Source of the DNA: Okeania sp. SIO2B3
GTDB taxonomy: Bacteria > Cyanobacteriota > Cyanobacteriia > Cyanobacteriales > Microcoleaceae
Assembly (NCBI RefSeq): GCF_010672525.1
Contig: NZ_JAAHGH010000011.1
Location: 17,325 to 81,324, forward strand
Length of the DNA: 64,000 bases
Direction of reading: 5' to 3'
Shown: positions 53,141 through 63,800 of the stretch, in pieces
Position numbering within the stretch: the first letter of the stretch is position 1
Layout: the number at the start of each line of letters is the position of its first letter
The notes under the pieces: generated by a model
The model's database searches: none
Told to the model about the DNA's origin: nothing
The model's input: the letters and a program-made list of their open reading frames with translations, nothing else
Program-made: the position numbers and the translations under genes

Positions 53141-53815
53141 ATGAATCTATCAACCAAAAATAATATCTCTCGTAATAATCCAAATCATCCCAACGGCATT
53201 AAAAAAGTCCAGGTAGGTTGTGGTCCCCATAATATCATGGCCGACTGGTGGAATGTGGATATTCGTCCCTTTCCCGGTATTGACCAAGTTATGGACGTAA
53301 CTAAACCTTGGCCTTTTAATAGCTTGGAATATGTATATGGGGAACATTTTCTCGAACATTTAAGTCTCGAAGGAGCGATCGCTTTCCTAAATAATGTTTG
53401 GAAAAGTCTTAAACCTGGTGGAGTAATTCGACTTTCTACTCCTTCCCTAGAGTGGGTACTTTCTACTCATTTTAATTTGTCGGAAACTAACCCACAAAAA
53501 CGGATTGATTCTACATTTTCTATGAATCGTGCCTTTCATGGATGGGGTCATCAATTTATTTATTCAAAGGATTTTTTACAATCTTTACTTAATAATTTAG
53601 GATGGGAAAAAGTTGTATTTTGTGAATATGGAAAGAGCGAACATTCTAGTTTAATAGGTATTGAACGTCACGGCAAATATCGAGTCGATTATGGATATCC
53701 TAATGTTTGGATTGTGGAAGGTACACGGGGTGATGGTCGTTCAGAGTCTAGTGTTTTATCTTATCAAAAATTACTGGATAAGTCTTATGTGAGTTATGTT
53801 AGGTCTGGTCATTAG
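53141..53815 (+). CDS. SAM-dependent methyltransferase
   Basis: A protein of about 224 residues with a class I methyltransferase start (KKVQVGCGPHNIMADWWNVDIRPFP), a LEHLSLEGAIAFLNNVWKSLKPGGVIRLSTP core and a GHQFIYSKDFL segment, a pattern typical of methyltransferases in glycan clusters. The ATG at 53141 is preferred over a TTG at 53123. It follows the HEPN/MNT pair closely on the same strand and precedes a glycosyltransferase gene. The acceptor is unknown. Confidence 0.85.
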   Translation: MNLSTKNNISRNNPNHPNGIKKVQVGCGPHNIMADWWNVDIRPFPGIDQVMDVTKPWPFNSLEYVYGEHFLEHLSLEGAIAFLNNVWKSLKPGGVIRLSTPSLEWVLSTHFNLSETNPQKRIDSTFSMNRAFHGWGHQFIYSKDFLQSLLNNLGWEKVVFCEYGKSEHSSLIGIERHGKYRVDYGYPNVWIVEGTRGDGRSESSVLSYQKLLDKSYVSYVRSGH

Positions 53816-53873
53816 TTAGTGCTTTTATCAAATTTTTTTGAAATTACTTACTATCGTTTTTTATCTTAGTGAT

Positions 53874-54863
53874 ATGTCAAAATCCCAAGAATCAGCAGCT
53901 AGCATACAAAAAATCAGATTAGAATTGGAGGGTTATGCTCAGTCTCTACAGGACTATCGAAACTCTTTACAACAAATAGAGGCAAAATTAAAAGATTTAT
54001 CACATTTTCCAATTCAGGAAACTCAAGCTCTAGAAACACCCAGAAATAAAAAATTAGTTCATTGTGTACTACTAACTTTTTATTTTAATGAAATATTAGA
54101 ACGCTGTTTAGAGGGGTTATTACCAGAAAAAAACAGAATAGATGTTAGTGTAATAGAAAATAGTAGCATTAATTCTGATTCTATTAGAAAATTGGTGGAT
54201 TCATATAGGGAGAAAGGTTTAGTTAAAAATCATTTTCTTTTTGAGGAAAATATTGGTACTAATGCTTTTGAAATTGCTTTTGATAGTAATTTACTCGATT
54301 TAGAGTATCAATTTATAACAGTCACAGATGGGGATTTAATACCAGATAAAGGTTGGTTGGATGAACAGATTACTATTCTCAATCAATGTCCAGAAGTTTT
54401 TTCTGTTAGCTCAGAGCTTTACTATCATAATGCTCCTCATCGACTGAGAGCAGAAATAATGAAGATAGGTATTAAGTCAGTAAATGAAATTTACAATGAA
54501 AGGTTAGCCGGATGGTGGTTGAAAACTTTTAGAGTAAAAGATTGGAAAGATTTTCTTGCTTTTAGGAAAAAACACAAAATTTTCTTTCACGATCGCTCTG
54601 CTTATGATTATGGAAAATTCTACAAAAATCAAAAATCAGTGCTTACCCTAAATTCAAAGTCATATCATTTAACCTGGGATTATGCTAATGCAGAATATCT
54701 TCAACTTAAAAAATCTTTGGGAGAAGTAAGTAAACATTCATGGTATCAGAATAAATATTCTGGATTTACATTGATGAAAGAGAACAGTGAGGAGTTGTAC
54801 TTTCCATCTCCTCCAGAAGTAGCACATCAAAAACTATCTACTAAGTTAAAAAATACTATGTAA
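53874..54863 (+). CDS. GT2-like glycosyltransferase
   Basis: A protein of about 329 residues from the ATG at 53874 (a TTG at 53838 is the alternative). A short N-terminal coiled-coil (IRLELEGYAQSLQDYRNSLQQIEAKL) precedes a GT2-like fold: HCVLLTFYFNEILERCLEGLLPE, VIENSSINSDS, FITVTDGDLIPDKGWL with a TDGD metal-binding motif. It is convergent with the next sulfotransferase gene. The acceptor is unknown. Confidence 0.78.
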   Translation: MSKSQESAASIQKIRLELEGYAQSLQDYRNSLQQIEAKLKDLSHFPIQETQALETPRNKKLVHCVLLTFYFNEILERCLEGLLPEKNRIDVSVIENSSINSDSIRKLVDSYREKGLVKNHFLFEENIGTNAFEIAFDSNLLDLEYQFITVTDGDLIPDKGWLDEQITILNQCPEVFSVSSELYYHNAPHRLRAEIMKIGIKSVNEIYNERLAGWWLKTFRVKDWKDFLAFRKKHKIFFHDRSAYDYGKFYKNQKSVLTLNSKSYHLTWDYANAEYLQLKKSLGEVSKHSWYQNKYSGFTLMKENSEELYFPSPPEVAHQKLSTKLKNTM

Positions 54864-54878
54864 TTATAGAGTTAAATA

Positions 54879-56384
54879 CTAAGATTTTTCTAGAGATTTT
54901 TTGATATTTTGAAACTTAGACTTGATTTGTTCTAGTTTGTTTCGTGCTGATTTTGTTTGATTCACCGCATTAGGATTAGTTGATATTAATGGTGGTTCAG
55001 TTTTAACTTCAGGTTTAGTAATTTTTGGTAAAGGAGATAGTTTTTCTTCAGCAGTAAGACTATAACCAAATTCTTGTAAAGCTTCTTGGCAAACTTCAGT
55101 ACATAAAGCTTGTAGAGAAGGTTCCAAATCATTTCGCCAGCGTCCAATTGATTCTTGAGGATTAGCAGAAGTGCGATGTCTTTTTAACTGCTTTGTATCT
55201 TCAGATGCTTTTTCCAATACTTTAGAAATAGTTGAACTACTATTATCTAAATGCAAATACTCAAAGATAGAACTTAAAGTTTGTTCCGGGGCTAAAATTA
55301 AATCTTCATAGCGTACCAGATGTGCTTGTTCTTTTCTTTCTCTCCATAATTGAAGTATATGAAAAGCGGCAGATTTAACTCCTCTTTGAATATATTCGCG
55401 ATCGCTTTTAAAACGTTGACGGCCAAAATCAACATATCCCCTCTTGGCATTGAAAGCTGCCACTGAGCAAGCCATATCTCGAAAATCACGAACTAGAATA
55501 ATTTCTCGTGCTTGAGGATAAATTTCAAGCAATAGTGTTCTATTTAATCTTAGAAGAAACTTTTCTACAAAGTAAAAGTTAGAATTATTATGCAAGAGTG
55601 GGGTCAATACTTTACCTTGCCCAATAGCTATATTTTCATAGAACCGATCTATATTTTGACGACAAAAATCAGCTAAATTTTCTATGTAATCAAGTCCTAG
55701 CCAAGAAGAATTTAAACAGCTATTAATGTTGTGATTATGATAGGGATTTGGCCCTGTGCGATAAAACTCATCATAAAAGTAAGTAGGAGAGAAGTCTACT
55801 GAGTTACTTGGCTGTGAAAGAACTGCCAACATTTGCATCCAATATTGAGATACTCGAATTTCATAGGGATGAATCTGACTTGTAACAATTGCTGGATGCT
55901 GTGAAAGTAACCGCATGATCCAAGTGCTTCCTGATCGCCCTGAAGATGTCATCAATAAAGGTTGCAACTTAGATTGATAGTTTGAGTGTAGTCGCTGACG
56001 ACGATATTTAATAACTCCAATTGAGATAGTGCTTTGATTTTTAAGTACGGCTTGTATATTTAACTCACCCTCTAATGGCAGTCCAATTATTACCACTTCT
56101 ATTTGAAAACCACAATCTTTAACTCCAGAGACTTGTGGATAGAGTTTGGCTACACCAGGACGATTTATACTGACAGTAGCTTTGCGTAGAAGTCTACCTT
56201 CACTAAGTAATTGAACTTCTACAGCTTTGGAGTGTTTACCTAGTATCCAACCTGAAACGTAAATTGTATAGGTATTAGTTTTGCTTCTTTTTTTAGGTTG
56301 GTCTATAGCAAAACCCCATAATGCTTCTGTATCAAGTTCAGCGCGATGGATATCTAAAATTTCAACTATAGCGTTTTCACTCAT
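54879..56384 (-). CDS. GW module - sulfotransferase
   Basis: A 501-residue cytosolic protein. Residues 30-135 are a GW module (YVSGWILGKHSKAVEVQLLS). Residues 140-420 are a sulfotransferase of the Sulfotransfer_1/3 type, with SSGRSGSTWIMRLLSQHP (5'-phosphosulfate loop, near 146) and LVRDFRDMACSV (3'-phosphate motif, near 297). A Lys/Pro-rich tail and short coiled-coil close the protein. It is the fourth sulfotransferase of the cluster, in the order opposite to its neighbours (module first). Confidence 0.9.
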   Translation of the reverse strand: MSENAIVEILDIHRAELDTEALWGFAIDQPKKRSKTNTYTIYVSGWILGKHSKAVEVQLLSEGRLLRKATVSINRPGVAKLYPQVSGVKDCGFQIEVVIIGLPLEGELNIQAVLKNQSTISIGVIKYRRQRLHSNYQSKLQPLLMTSSGRSGSTWIMRLLSQHPAIVTSQIHPYEIRVSQYWMQMLAVLSQPSNSVDFSPTYFYDEFYRTGPNPYHNHNINSCLNSSWLGLDYIENLADFCRQNIDRFYENIAIGQGKVLTPLLHNNSNFYFVEKFLLRLNRTLLLEIYPQAREIILVRDFRDMACSVAAFNAKRGYVDFGRQRFKSDREYIQRGVKSAAFHILQLWRERKEQAHLVRYEDLILAPEQTLSSIFEYLHLDNSSSTISKVLEKASEDTKQLKRHRTSANPQESIGRWRNDLEPSLQALCTEVCQEALQEFGYSLTAEEKLSPLPKITKPEVKTEPPLISTNPNAVNQTKSARNKLEQIKSKFQNIKKSLEKS

Positions 56385-56578
56385 GTATTTTGATTAATAA
56401 ATTAATAGGATTGCAGAAATTATATCCATGTTTTTGATTTTAACTATAGTGCAAAAAAAAAGTTATAGAGTTTCTCAGACTCATGAGGTATACCTTATCT
56501 TTTAGTCTTATTTTACACCGGAAAACAGAGCAAATTTACTTTACCTCACAAGTATGATAATTGCTATAATTAAATTTG

Positions 56579-57682
56579 CTACTTCTTAAATTTGCTAAAT
56601 AATTGATATATTAATCCTTTACATTGATTTAGGTATTTAGAATGGATGAATAGTAAATTATATTGCATTAAACGTTCAAAATCTCTAGTAACAGGAATAA
56701 AATTCTTTAAAAGAAGTTCATTAATTATTTTATCTGCTAGTGCCGAACTATTCCAGTATTGAAGTTCTTCTACTTCTAGTAGAATTAATGAAGTTTGAGC
56801 TAGGCAATTTTTAGCACCTTCAATAACTTGTAATACTGCTCCCTCAACATCAATCCATAGTGCAAAATTTTGATTTTCATCTAATACGATATTATTATTT
56901 AAACAAAAATCATCAAGTTTAGTGCAATCTACTCTTGTCACTTGATATTGACAATCTGTTGTTTCTCTAGTCATTAATGAAGCAATTCCTATATTTTTAG
57001 GCAGTTTATTTCCATCAAGCTCGGTTGGAATATGAAAATCAGCCACTCCATTATAGTTAGTCACTGCCAAATATCTGTAATCGATAGATAGTTGCTGAAA
57101 CTCTTTCCTATCTTTAAAAGTTTCATAATTGTTGATATTTGCTTCAAAGGCACAACACTTTGCTGTAGGAACTGCCTTCTTGAATGCAATACTCGCAGTA
57201 CCATCACGAGAGCCAATATCAAAGAAATAATTAGGTTTTAAAAGTTTTGCAGTATCTAGAAAAAATTCTACAAGCATCTTATTTGATAAGACCCTGTTCT
57301 GTTTATTTAAAATATCAAAATGCACAGACAATTGACTTAATGAAGTATTGACTATTTGAGATACAATCCACCTTAATTGCTCTATTTCTGTTTTGAGACT
57401 AATGTTAGCTTGATGTATTTCTTGAATCTGTTTTTCATAGGTTTCCCTGAGATTACTGTAAGTATTAAATTGATTATTTTCCAGTTGATTCTTGAGGAAA
57501 TCAGCTTTCTGATAAACTTTCTCTGCTTCCTGTATTTTACCTTTTCTTTTTAGAGCATCTCCTAACTTATCATAAGCCCAGTGAAAGTTAGGATTTAATT
57601 CAATAGAAGTCTGGTAAGCTTCAATAGCTTCATCTAATTTACCTTGACGTAAATATTCATTTCCTATTTTTATATAACTCAT
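56579..57682 (-). CDS. TPR - FkbM-family methyltransferase
   Basis: A 367-residue cytosolic protein. Residues 1-62 form about two TPR units (KIGNEYLRQGKLDEAIEAYQ). A helical linker and then an FkbM-type methyltransferase follow (about 135-350; FFDIGSRDGTASIAF, then CAFEANINNYETF, LWIDVEGAVLQVIEGA). FkbM domains O-methylate sugars or small molecules and are frequent in glycan clusters. It is probably co-transcribed with the next gene upstream, with a 64-base gap. Confidence 0.88.
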   Translation of the reverse strand: MSYIKIGNEYLRQGKLDEAIEAYQTSIELNPNFHWAYDKLGDALKRKGKIQEAEKVYQKADFLKNQLENNQFNTYSNLRETYEKQIQEIHQANISLKTEIEQLRWIVSQIVNTSLSQLSVHFDILNKQNRVLSNKMLVEFFLDTAKLLKPNYFFDIGSRDGTASIAFKKAVPTAKCCAFEANINNYETFKDRKEFQQLSIDYRYLAVTNYNGVADFHIPTELDGNKLPKNIGIASLMTRETTDCQYQVTRVDCTKLDDFCLNNNIVLDENQNFALWIDVEGAVLQVIEGAKNCLAQTSLILLEVEELQYWNSSALADKIINELLLKNFIPVTRDFERLMQYNLLFIHSKYLNQCKGLIYQLFSKFKK

Positions 57683-57746
57683 TTGATTTTAAGATTATCA
57701 AAGCTGACAAGATTAATTTTATTAACTATTATCTAGGGTATTTATT

Positions 57747-60653
57747 CTAAAATTTACCAAGGTCATTTCTAATTCTGGCAAATATATTTTCGTATGACTC
57801 TCTTTTGAATAATGTACTTTGTAGCCCTATAAAATCAGAATATTCCAACCTACTAATAGTTTCCAAGCTATTCCATTTTGGCTCAAAATCTGTTCTCGGG
57901 TGATTCCAGACTACTGTTTGTCCATGATCGGGAAAAGTAGCGAAGCTATACTGAGGAAAGAAATCATGAATGGCAGCAACTATTTTAAATACATCACCCA
58001 TCCAACTGCCATCTTTTTCACCTGAAAATTTCTGAATTTGTCGGCAACACTGTAGTGATGCTTGTGCTTGAGCATAACTTCCCGGACAAGTATCATCAAT
58101 TAACCAAATAGTTTTTGAATGTCCGTAAGCTAGAGTTGCACAAAAGTCTCGAAAAATTTGTGCAAAAGTATGCAGACCATCTAGGTAAATTAAATCGAAT
58201 GGCTTAAACTTTTCGGCATAACTTCTGAAAAATTCATCGCTGGAAACTTCTAGAAAAACTACTTTTTCAGTAGCATATTTATTTTTATTTAATCTGAACT
58301 GTGGATCGACAGCAACTTTATTGATAACATTTACTGCATTAAAAGTTATACCTTTTGAGACTCCTATTTCTAGATATCTAGATGATTGATTAATACTAGC
58401 AAGCTTGTTGAGGCGATCGCTTCTACTTCTAGTTGGTATATTTTCATCAACTTGAGCAGTTAAATTGTCTTGAATTGTACCACGAATTTGTAAATATTTT
58501 TCTACAACAGCTTCACGATGAACAGGATACTGCTTTGGTAATAAATACACTGCATCTACATAGGTCATAAAATCATGCTTTTCTTCAGCCAAAAACTTAT
58601 TTTCATCCCAGTCTTTCAGCAAGGCAAAATTATGTTTTCTCAGTGATTCAATAATTTGGTATGAATTTTTACTGATTGGGATATTTTTAATTCCTTTTCT
58701 TTCCCAATCGCCTAAAGGTAGAATATCATCAATATTTCCAGCAACAATATAATTGCGACACTTATTTTGTAGATGTGGATAGAAAGGCTGGTTACTTGTT
58801 TTTCTGGGGATACAGGCAATTTCAGCTTCTAAATAATTAATGAATTCTATGGAGTAGATAGCACTTCCTTCACTAAAAATAATTTTTTTCGCACTTATTA
58901 TATAAGCAAGTTGTTGGAGCAGATCGTAATCTTCTGGCTTTAAAGAAATATAACCCTCATTAACCAATAAAGTCTCAAGATATTTATCCCCAGCCAAAGA
59001 TCCACCAAAACTAAGATGATTTCTGCCTAAAAAAAGCTTCTGTGGCTTATCTTTTCTCAAGTGATGTGTCAATTCATAAATTCTATCCTGTAGCTTTTCT
59101 AAATAGGAGTGATACCATTTTTTTGCTCCTAATGTTAACTCGCTACCTGCTTCTGGAATAATCAGATTTTCAACAGTACAATCATTTGTCACCCAAATAC
59201 ATTTAGCTAGAGGTATTTCAAGAATCTCTAAAGCTTGAATAAACCATTGAGGTGGAGTATAGTTAATGGGATTGACCTTTGGTCGTAGTGATACAGCAAA
59301 AACAATGCCATCATGGATACTGGTATCGAATGCCCAAAGACGATGAATACTTTCAGTTAAGGCGTGTCCAAAGTGTGGATGAAAAGGACCTCCGTAAATA
59401 TATGTGCCACTATAAGTTTTTGAACTATCAATCTGACGATCGCCACTGTTATAACTGCAAACATTTTGGTCCATGTATACTATTTGTTTGTCTAGGTTAC
59501 CACTACGTCGATGACGGAATATTTCAGGCATCTCGTCAGGAAAAACAACACCTCCAACCCATTTACCTCCTTGAATCAAGATTGGTTTTACAATAGCGTT
59601 CTGTATTTTGAACAATCTATTCTCTTCATCTAACTGCTTTGATAATTGCTTAGTTTTCTCAACTTCCGGTTCTAACCCTGACTCTTTTTGCTGCAATTGT
59701 GATTGAGATGTTTCTAATATCTCCATCCTTTGTTCCAGTTTAGACTTATATTCTTCCAACACATCCATTGTCTCGCCTAACTGCGACTGCGATCGCTCCA
59801 GTAACTCCTCAGTCTCTCGCAACTGGACCTTAGTTTCCTCCAACTCTTTCTGTAACTCCGACTCTGATCCTGGCTGTTGTTGTTCCTGTTTCTCTCTCAA
59901 CTGATCTTGCTGCAATTTTTGCTCCAATACTTCCATTGTCTCACTTAACTGCGACTGGTATCCCTCTAACAATTGCTCCGTTTCTCGCAACTGGGCCTTA
60001 GTTTCCTCTAACTCTTTCTGTAACTCCGACTCTGGCACCGACTGCTGTTTTTGTTCTTTCTCTCTTTGTTTAGAAAGTTGTGACTGAGACTTCTCCAACA
60101 CTTCCATCGTCTCCTGCAACTGCAACTGATACTGCTCCAATAACTCCTCACTCTCCTGCAACTGAGACTTAGTTTCCTCCAACTCTTTCTGCAACTCCGA
60201 CTCAGACACTGACTGCTTTTGTGCTAACTCTACCTTAACCTGCTCCAACTCTTCCTGCTTCTGCTGCAACTTCCCTTGTAACTCTTCCAACGTCGCCATC
60301 GTCTGTTCCATCTGAGACTGATACTCCTCCAAAACCCCCATTGTCTCACCTAACTGAGACTGCGACTGCTCTAATAACTCCTCAGTCTCCTGTAACTTGG
60401 ACTTAGTCTCTTCTAACTCCTGCTTAACTTCCCCATCTGACTCCGACTGCTGTTGCTCCCCTTTTTCCTTAAGTTGATATAACTCAAAGTGGGTTTGCTC
60501 CAACTCTCCCAATACCTCATCTAACTGAGATTGCGATCGCTCCAATTCTTCTCTAACATCATGCAACTCTGATTTAGTTTTGTCCAACTCTTGCTGAGTT
60601 TGTTGCCACTTCGCTTTAGCTTCTTCTAGTTCTTTTTCTATGGTTGCTGCCAT
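57747..60653 (-). CDS. Coiled-coil - GT61-like glycosyltransferase - methyltransferase
   Basis: A 968-residue protein. Residues 1-350 are long coiled-coil, with repeating ELQKELEETKAQLRETEQLL blocks rich in Glu/Gln. Residues 355-680 are a GT61/DUF563-like glycosyltransferase (YGGPFHPHFGHALTESIHRLWA, LFLGRNHLSFGG, IIFSEGSAIYSIEF). Residues 750-950 are a class I methyltransferase-like domain (SSRYLEIGVSKGITF, FDLIYLDGLHTFAQIF, WLIDDTCPGSYA), probably of the Methyltransf_24 type. The coiled-coil may tether it in a complex. The next gene has a similar coiled-coil. Confidence 0.88.
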   Translation of the reverse strand: MAATIEKELEEAKAKWQQTQQELDKTKSELHDVREELERSQSQLDEVLGELEQTHFELYQLKEKGEQQQSESDGEVKQELEETKSKLQETEELLEQSQSQLGETMGVLEEYQSQMEQTMATLEELQGKLQQKQEELEQVKVELAQKQSVSESELQKELEETKSQLQESEELLEQYQLQLQETMEVLEKSQSQLSKQREKEQKQQSVPESELQKELEETKAQLRETEQLLEGYQSQLSETMEVLEQKLQQDQLREKQEQQQPGSESELQKELEETKVQLRETEELLERSQSQLGETMDVLEEYKSKLEQRMEILETSQSQLQQKESGLEPEVEKTKQLSKQLDEENRLFKIQNAIVKPILIQGGKWVGGVVFPDEMPEIFRHRRSGNLDKQIVYMDQNVCSYNSGDRQIDSSKTYSGTYIYGGPFHPHFGHALTESIHRLWAFDTSIHDGIVFAVSLRPKVNPINYTPPQWFIQALEILEIPLAKCIWVTNDCTVENLIIPEAGSELTLGAKKWYHSYLEKLQDRIYELTHHLRKDKPQKLFLGRNHLSFGGSLAGDKYLETLLVNEGYISLKPEDYDLLQQLAYIISAKKIIFSEGSAIYSIEFINYLEAEIACIPRKTSNQPFYPHLQNKCRNYIVAGNIDDILPLGDWERKGIKNIPISKNSYQIIESLRKHNFALLKDWDENKFLAEEKHDFMTYVDAVYLLPKQYPVHREAVVEKYLQIRGTIQDNLTAQVDENIPTRSRSDRLNKLASINQSSRYLEIGVSKGITFNAVNVINKVAVDPQFRLNKNKYATEKVVFLEVSSDEFFRSYAEKFKPFDLIYLDGLHTFAQIFRDFCATLAYGHSKTIWLIDDTCPGSYAQAQASLQCCRQIQKFSGEKDGSWMGDVFKIVAAIHDFFPQYSFATFPDHGQTVVWNHPRTDFEPKWNSLETISRLEYSDFIGLQSTLFKRESYENIFARIRNDLGKF

Positions 60654-60881
60654 TAATCTATATTCCCCTTAATTTTTTCAAATATTCTCAAGGTCTTGAT
60701 AAAATCAAAATCTAAAAATTAAATTATTTAACTATAACTAAGTAAGTGACTTTATCCTACCTCCATTTGTTCCAAATATTCCTAATTTTTTTCACAAAAA
60801 TTCTGATTTAATTTCTTCTGTTGAATATTTATGTATTTTTGCTCATTTTTTATTTGTCTAATTAATTAAATTTGTCCTCTA

Positions 60882-63800
60882 CTATTTGTCACTACCTACT
60901 AAAACTTTATTCTGCATTTTCATTGTTCGCTTCATCAATTTTTGCCATTCTTCAGAATTAGTGAGTTTTTCAGTATCAAACTCTAGACCTTTTTGCTGAG
61001 ATAAATTAGCAAAACTATCTAACCATTCCATTACTATTTCTGTCCGAGAATTTTCAGTATATTTCAAAGATTTCTGAAGACGCTCTTGCATTTCAACTAA
61101 ATCACCTTTTTGATAAGCATACCAAGCTTCCCAAACTAATAGTTGATATTCTGTTTGACTCTCGGATTTAGAATTTCTCAGAATGGCTTGTTGATACTGC
61201 AATTTTTCTAATTCTGACTGAGTTTGTGTTAGTTGAGACTTTGTTTTCACTAATTCTTTTTGTGAGTTTTGTTGTTGAGATTGAGATTGTTGCAATAATA
61301 TTTCTGTCTGTCTCCATTGAGTTTTAATTTGTTGCAATACTGTCTGATTTTCTTGTAATTGTAGTTGCTGATTTTTTCGTTTTTCGTCAGTTTGATGTAG
61401 CTGATTTTGAAACTCTTTTAATAATGCTTTTGTCTGTTTAGTTTGAGAGTGAGATTGTTGCAATAGTATTTCTGTTTGTTGCAGTTGTGAATTAGATTCT
61501 ACTAATTCTGTTTGAAGTTCTTGTATTTGTAGGTTAGTGTGCTTCAATAGTATTTCTGTCTGTTGAAGTTGTGAATTAGATTCTACTAATTCTGTTTGAA
61601 GTTCTTGCATTTGTAGGTTAGTGCGCTTCAATTCTTGCTTTGCTTTATGTGATTGAGATTTGGATATTTCCCATTCCTGCTGATTTTTTTGAAGTTCTTT
61701 GAGTTGTGTTTCTGACTGTTGCAATCTTGTTTCTTTTTGTTTTAGTTGAGAATTAGATTCTGTTAATTCGGCTTGACTTTGATTTAATTGAGATTGAGTT
61801 TGTTGTAATTCTTTGCTAGTTTTTTGCAGCTCATATTCAGACTTTTCTAGTTCCTGTTGATGCTTTTGCAGTTGAGAGTTAGATGCTGTTAATTCGGCTT
61901 GACTTTGATTTAGTTGAGATTGAGTTTGTTGTAATTCTTTGCTAGTTTTTTGCAGTTCATATTCCGATTTTTCTAATTCCTGTTGATGCTTTTGTAATTG
62001 AGAGTTAGATGCTGTTAATTCGGCTTGACTTTGATTTAGTTGAGATTGAGTTTGTTGTAATTCTTTGCTAGTTTTTTGCAGCTCATATTCAGACTTTTCT
62101 AATTCCTGTTGATGCTTTTGTAATTGAGAGTTAGATGCTGTTAATTCGGCTTGACTTTGATTTAGTTGAGATTGAGTTTGTTGTAATTCTTTGCTAGTTT
62201 TTTGCAGCTCATATTCAGACTTTTCTAATTCCTGTTGATGCTTTTGTAATTGAGAGTTTGATTCTGTTAATTCGGCCTGTTTTGACTGCAAATGTGACTG
62301 AGATTCTTGTAATATTGCCTCGGTTGCTGTGAGTTTTGATTGAGATTTTTCCCACTCTTCTTGAGCTTGGTGTAACTGATATTTATCAACTACTAATTCG
62401 CTTTTAGTCTCAGATAAATTATGTTTTGTTACTCCTAATTCTGCCTGAGTTTTTTTCAGTTGTGAATGGGAGTTTTCTAATGCTTTTTCTACATTTGTTA
62501 ACTGTTCTCTGCCTTGTTGTAATGCTGCTTCGGTTACTATTAACTGAGACTGAGAATTTTCCCACTCTTCTTGAGTTTGATGTAGTTGATTTTGATAAAC
62601 TTTTAATGTGGCTTGAGTCTCATACAAATTATGTTTTACTTTCCCTAATTCTGCTTGAGTTTGTTTATTTTGGGATTCGGACTTTTCTAACAATACTTCT
62701 GTTTTTTCTAGCTGAGATTGAGAGTTTTTCCATACTGATTCTGTTTGCTGAAGTCTATAAGTAAATTGTTCTAGTTCTTCTTGGGTTTGATGTAGTTGTG
62801 ACTGATTTTGTACTAGCTCTCCTTGAGTTTGCTGTAGTTCAGATTTTGTTTGTATAAGTTCTTTTTCTATTTGCTGAGATTTTTTTAATTTACTTTCAGT
62901 TTGATGTATTTTTGACTGACATTGTGTTAGCTCAGTTTGAGTTTGATGTAATTGAGATTTTGCTGTAGCTAGTTCATTTTCTGTTTGGTCAAATCTGGTT
63001 TGAATATGTTCAAGCTTTTTCAGTTGAGACTGAGTTTCTTCTAATGCTGTTTCTGTGGTTTGGAGTTGTTTTTGAGATTCTAATAATGTTGTTTCGGTGG
63101 TATCGAGTTGAGAAACATATTTTTCTAACTCATCTCGTGTTTGTGTTAATTGAGACTTGGTTTGTGTTAGTTCTAATTGACTTTGTTGGTATTGATTTTT
63201 ATATTTTTCTACTTCTGCTAATAAGTTTTTATTCTGACTTTCTACACTACACAAATTCATCCAGTCTTGAAAAGCCCAAATTCTATAGGGAGATGATTTG
63301 ATTTTTTCTTGCCAGGAAAAGTTTGGTATTTCATCGACTGGTTTCCAAGCTCTTGCTTCTAATTCCTGGTACATTTCTATCGCTTCAGGAAAGTAATAAT
63401 CTATAAGAGTCGCTCTATAGTCTTCTGTTGATAATTGATTATTAAATAATGATGGTTCGTAGATATTGGCAGCGGGATAATTGAAGTTTGTCTTAAATTT
63501 TTGATTTATTGCTTCAATAAATAGTTCTTGGTTATTTATTATTGTTTGAATATTTGTCAATAGACAACGATTAGCAGCATAATTATAAAAATCAATAATT
63601 TTTTGGTTATAGTGTAACCATGATTTTACTGCTAATTCTGGTTGACTTTGAAATATTTTATCTTGCCGACTATACAGAGAATTAACTACTTCCCAAGGAG
63701 AACGATAAATTAATAAAAATTTGGCATTTGGCAGTAGGTTTTCCCAAAAATCTAGAAACAATGTTGTACGGGTTTCTTTCCATCCCCAATTTCCACTTAT

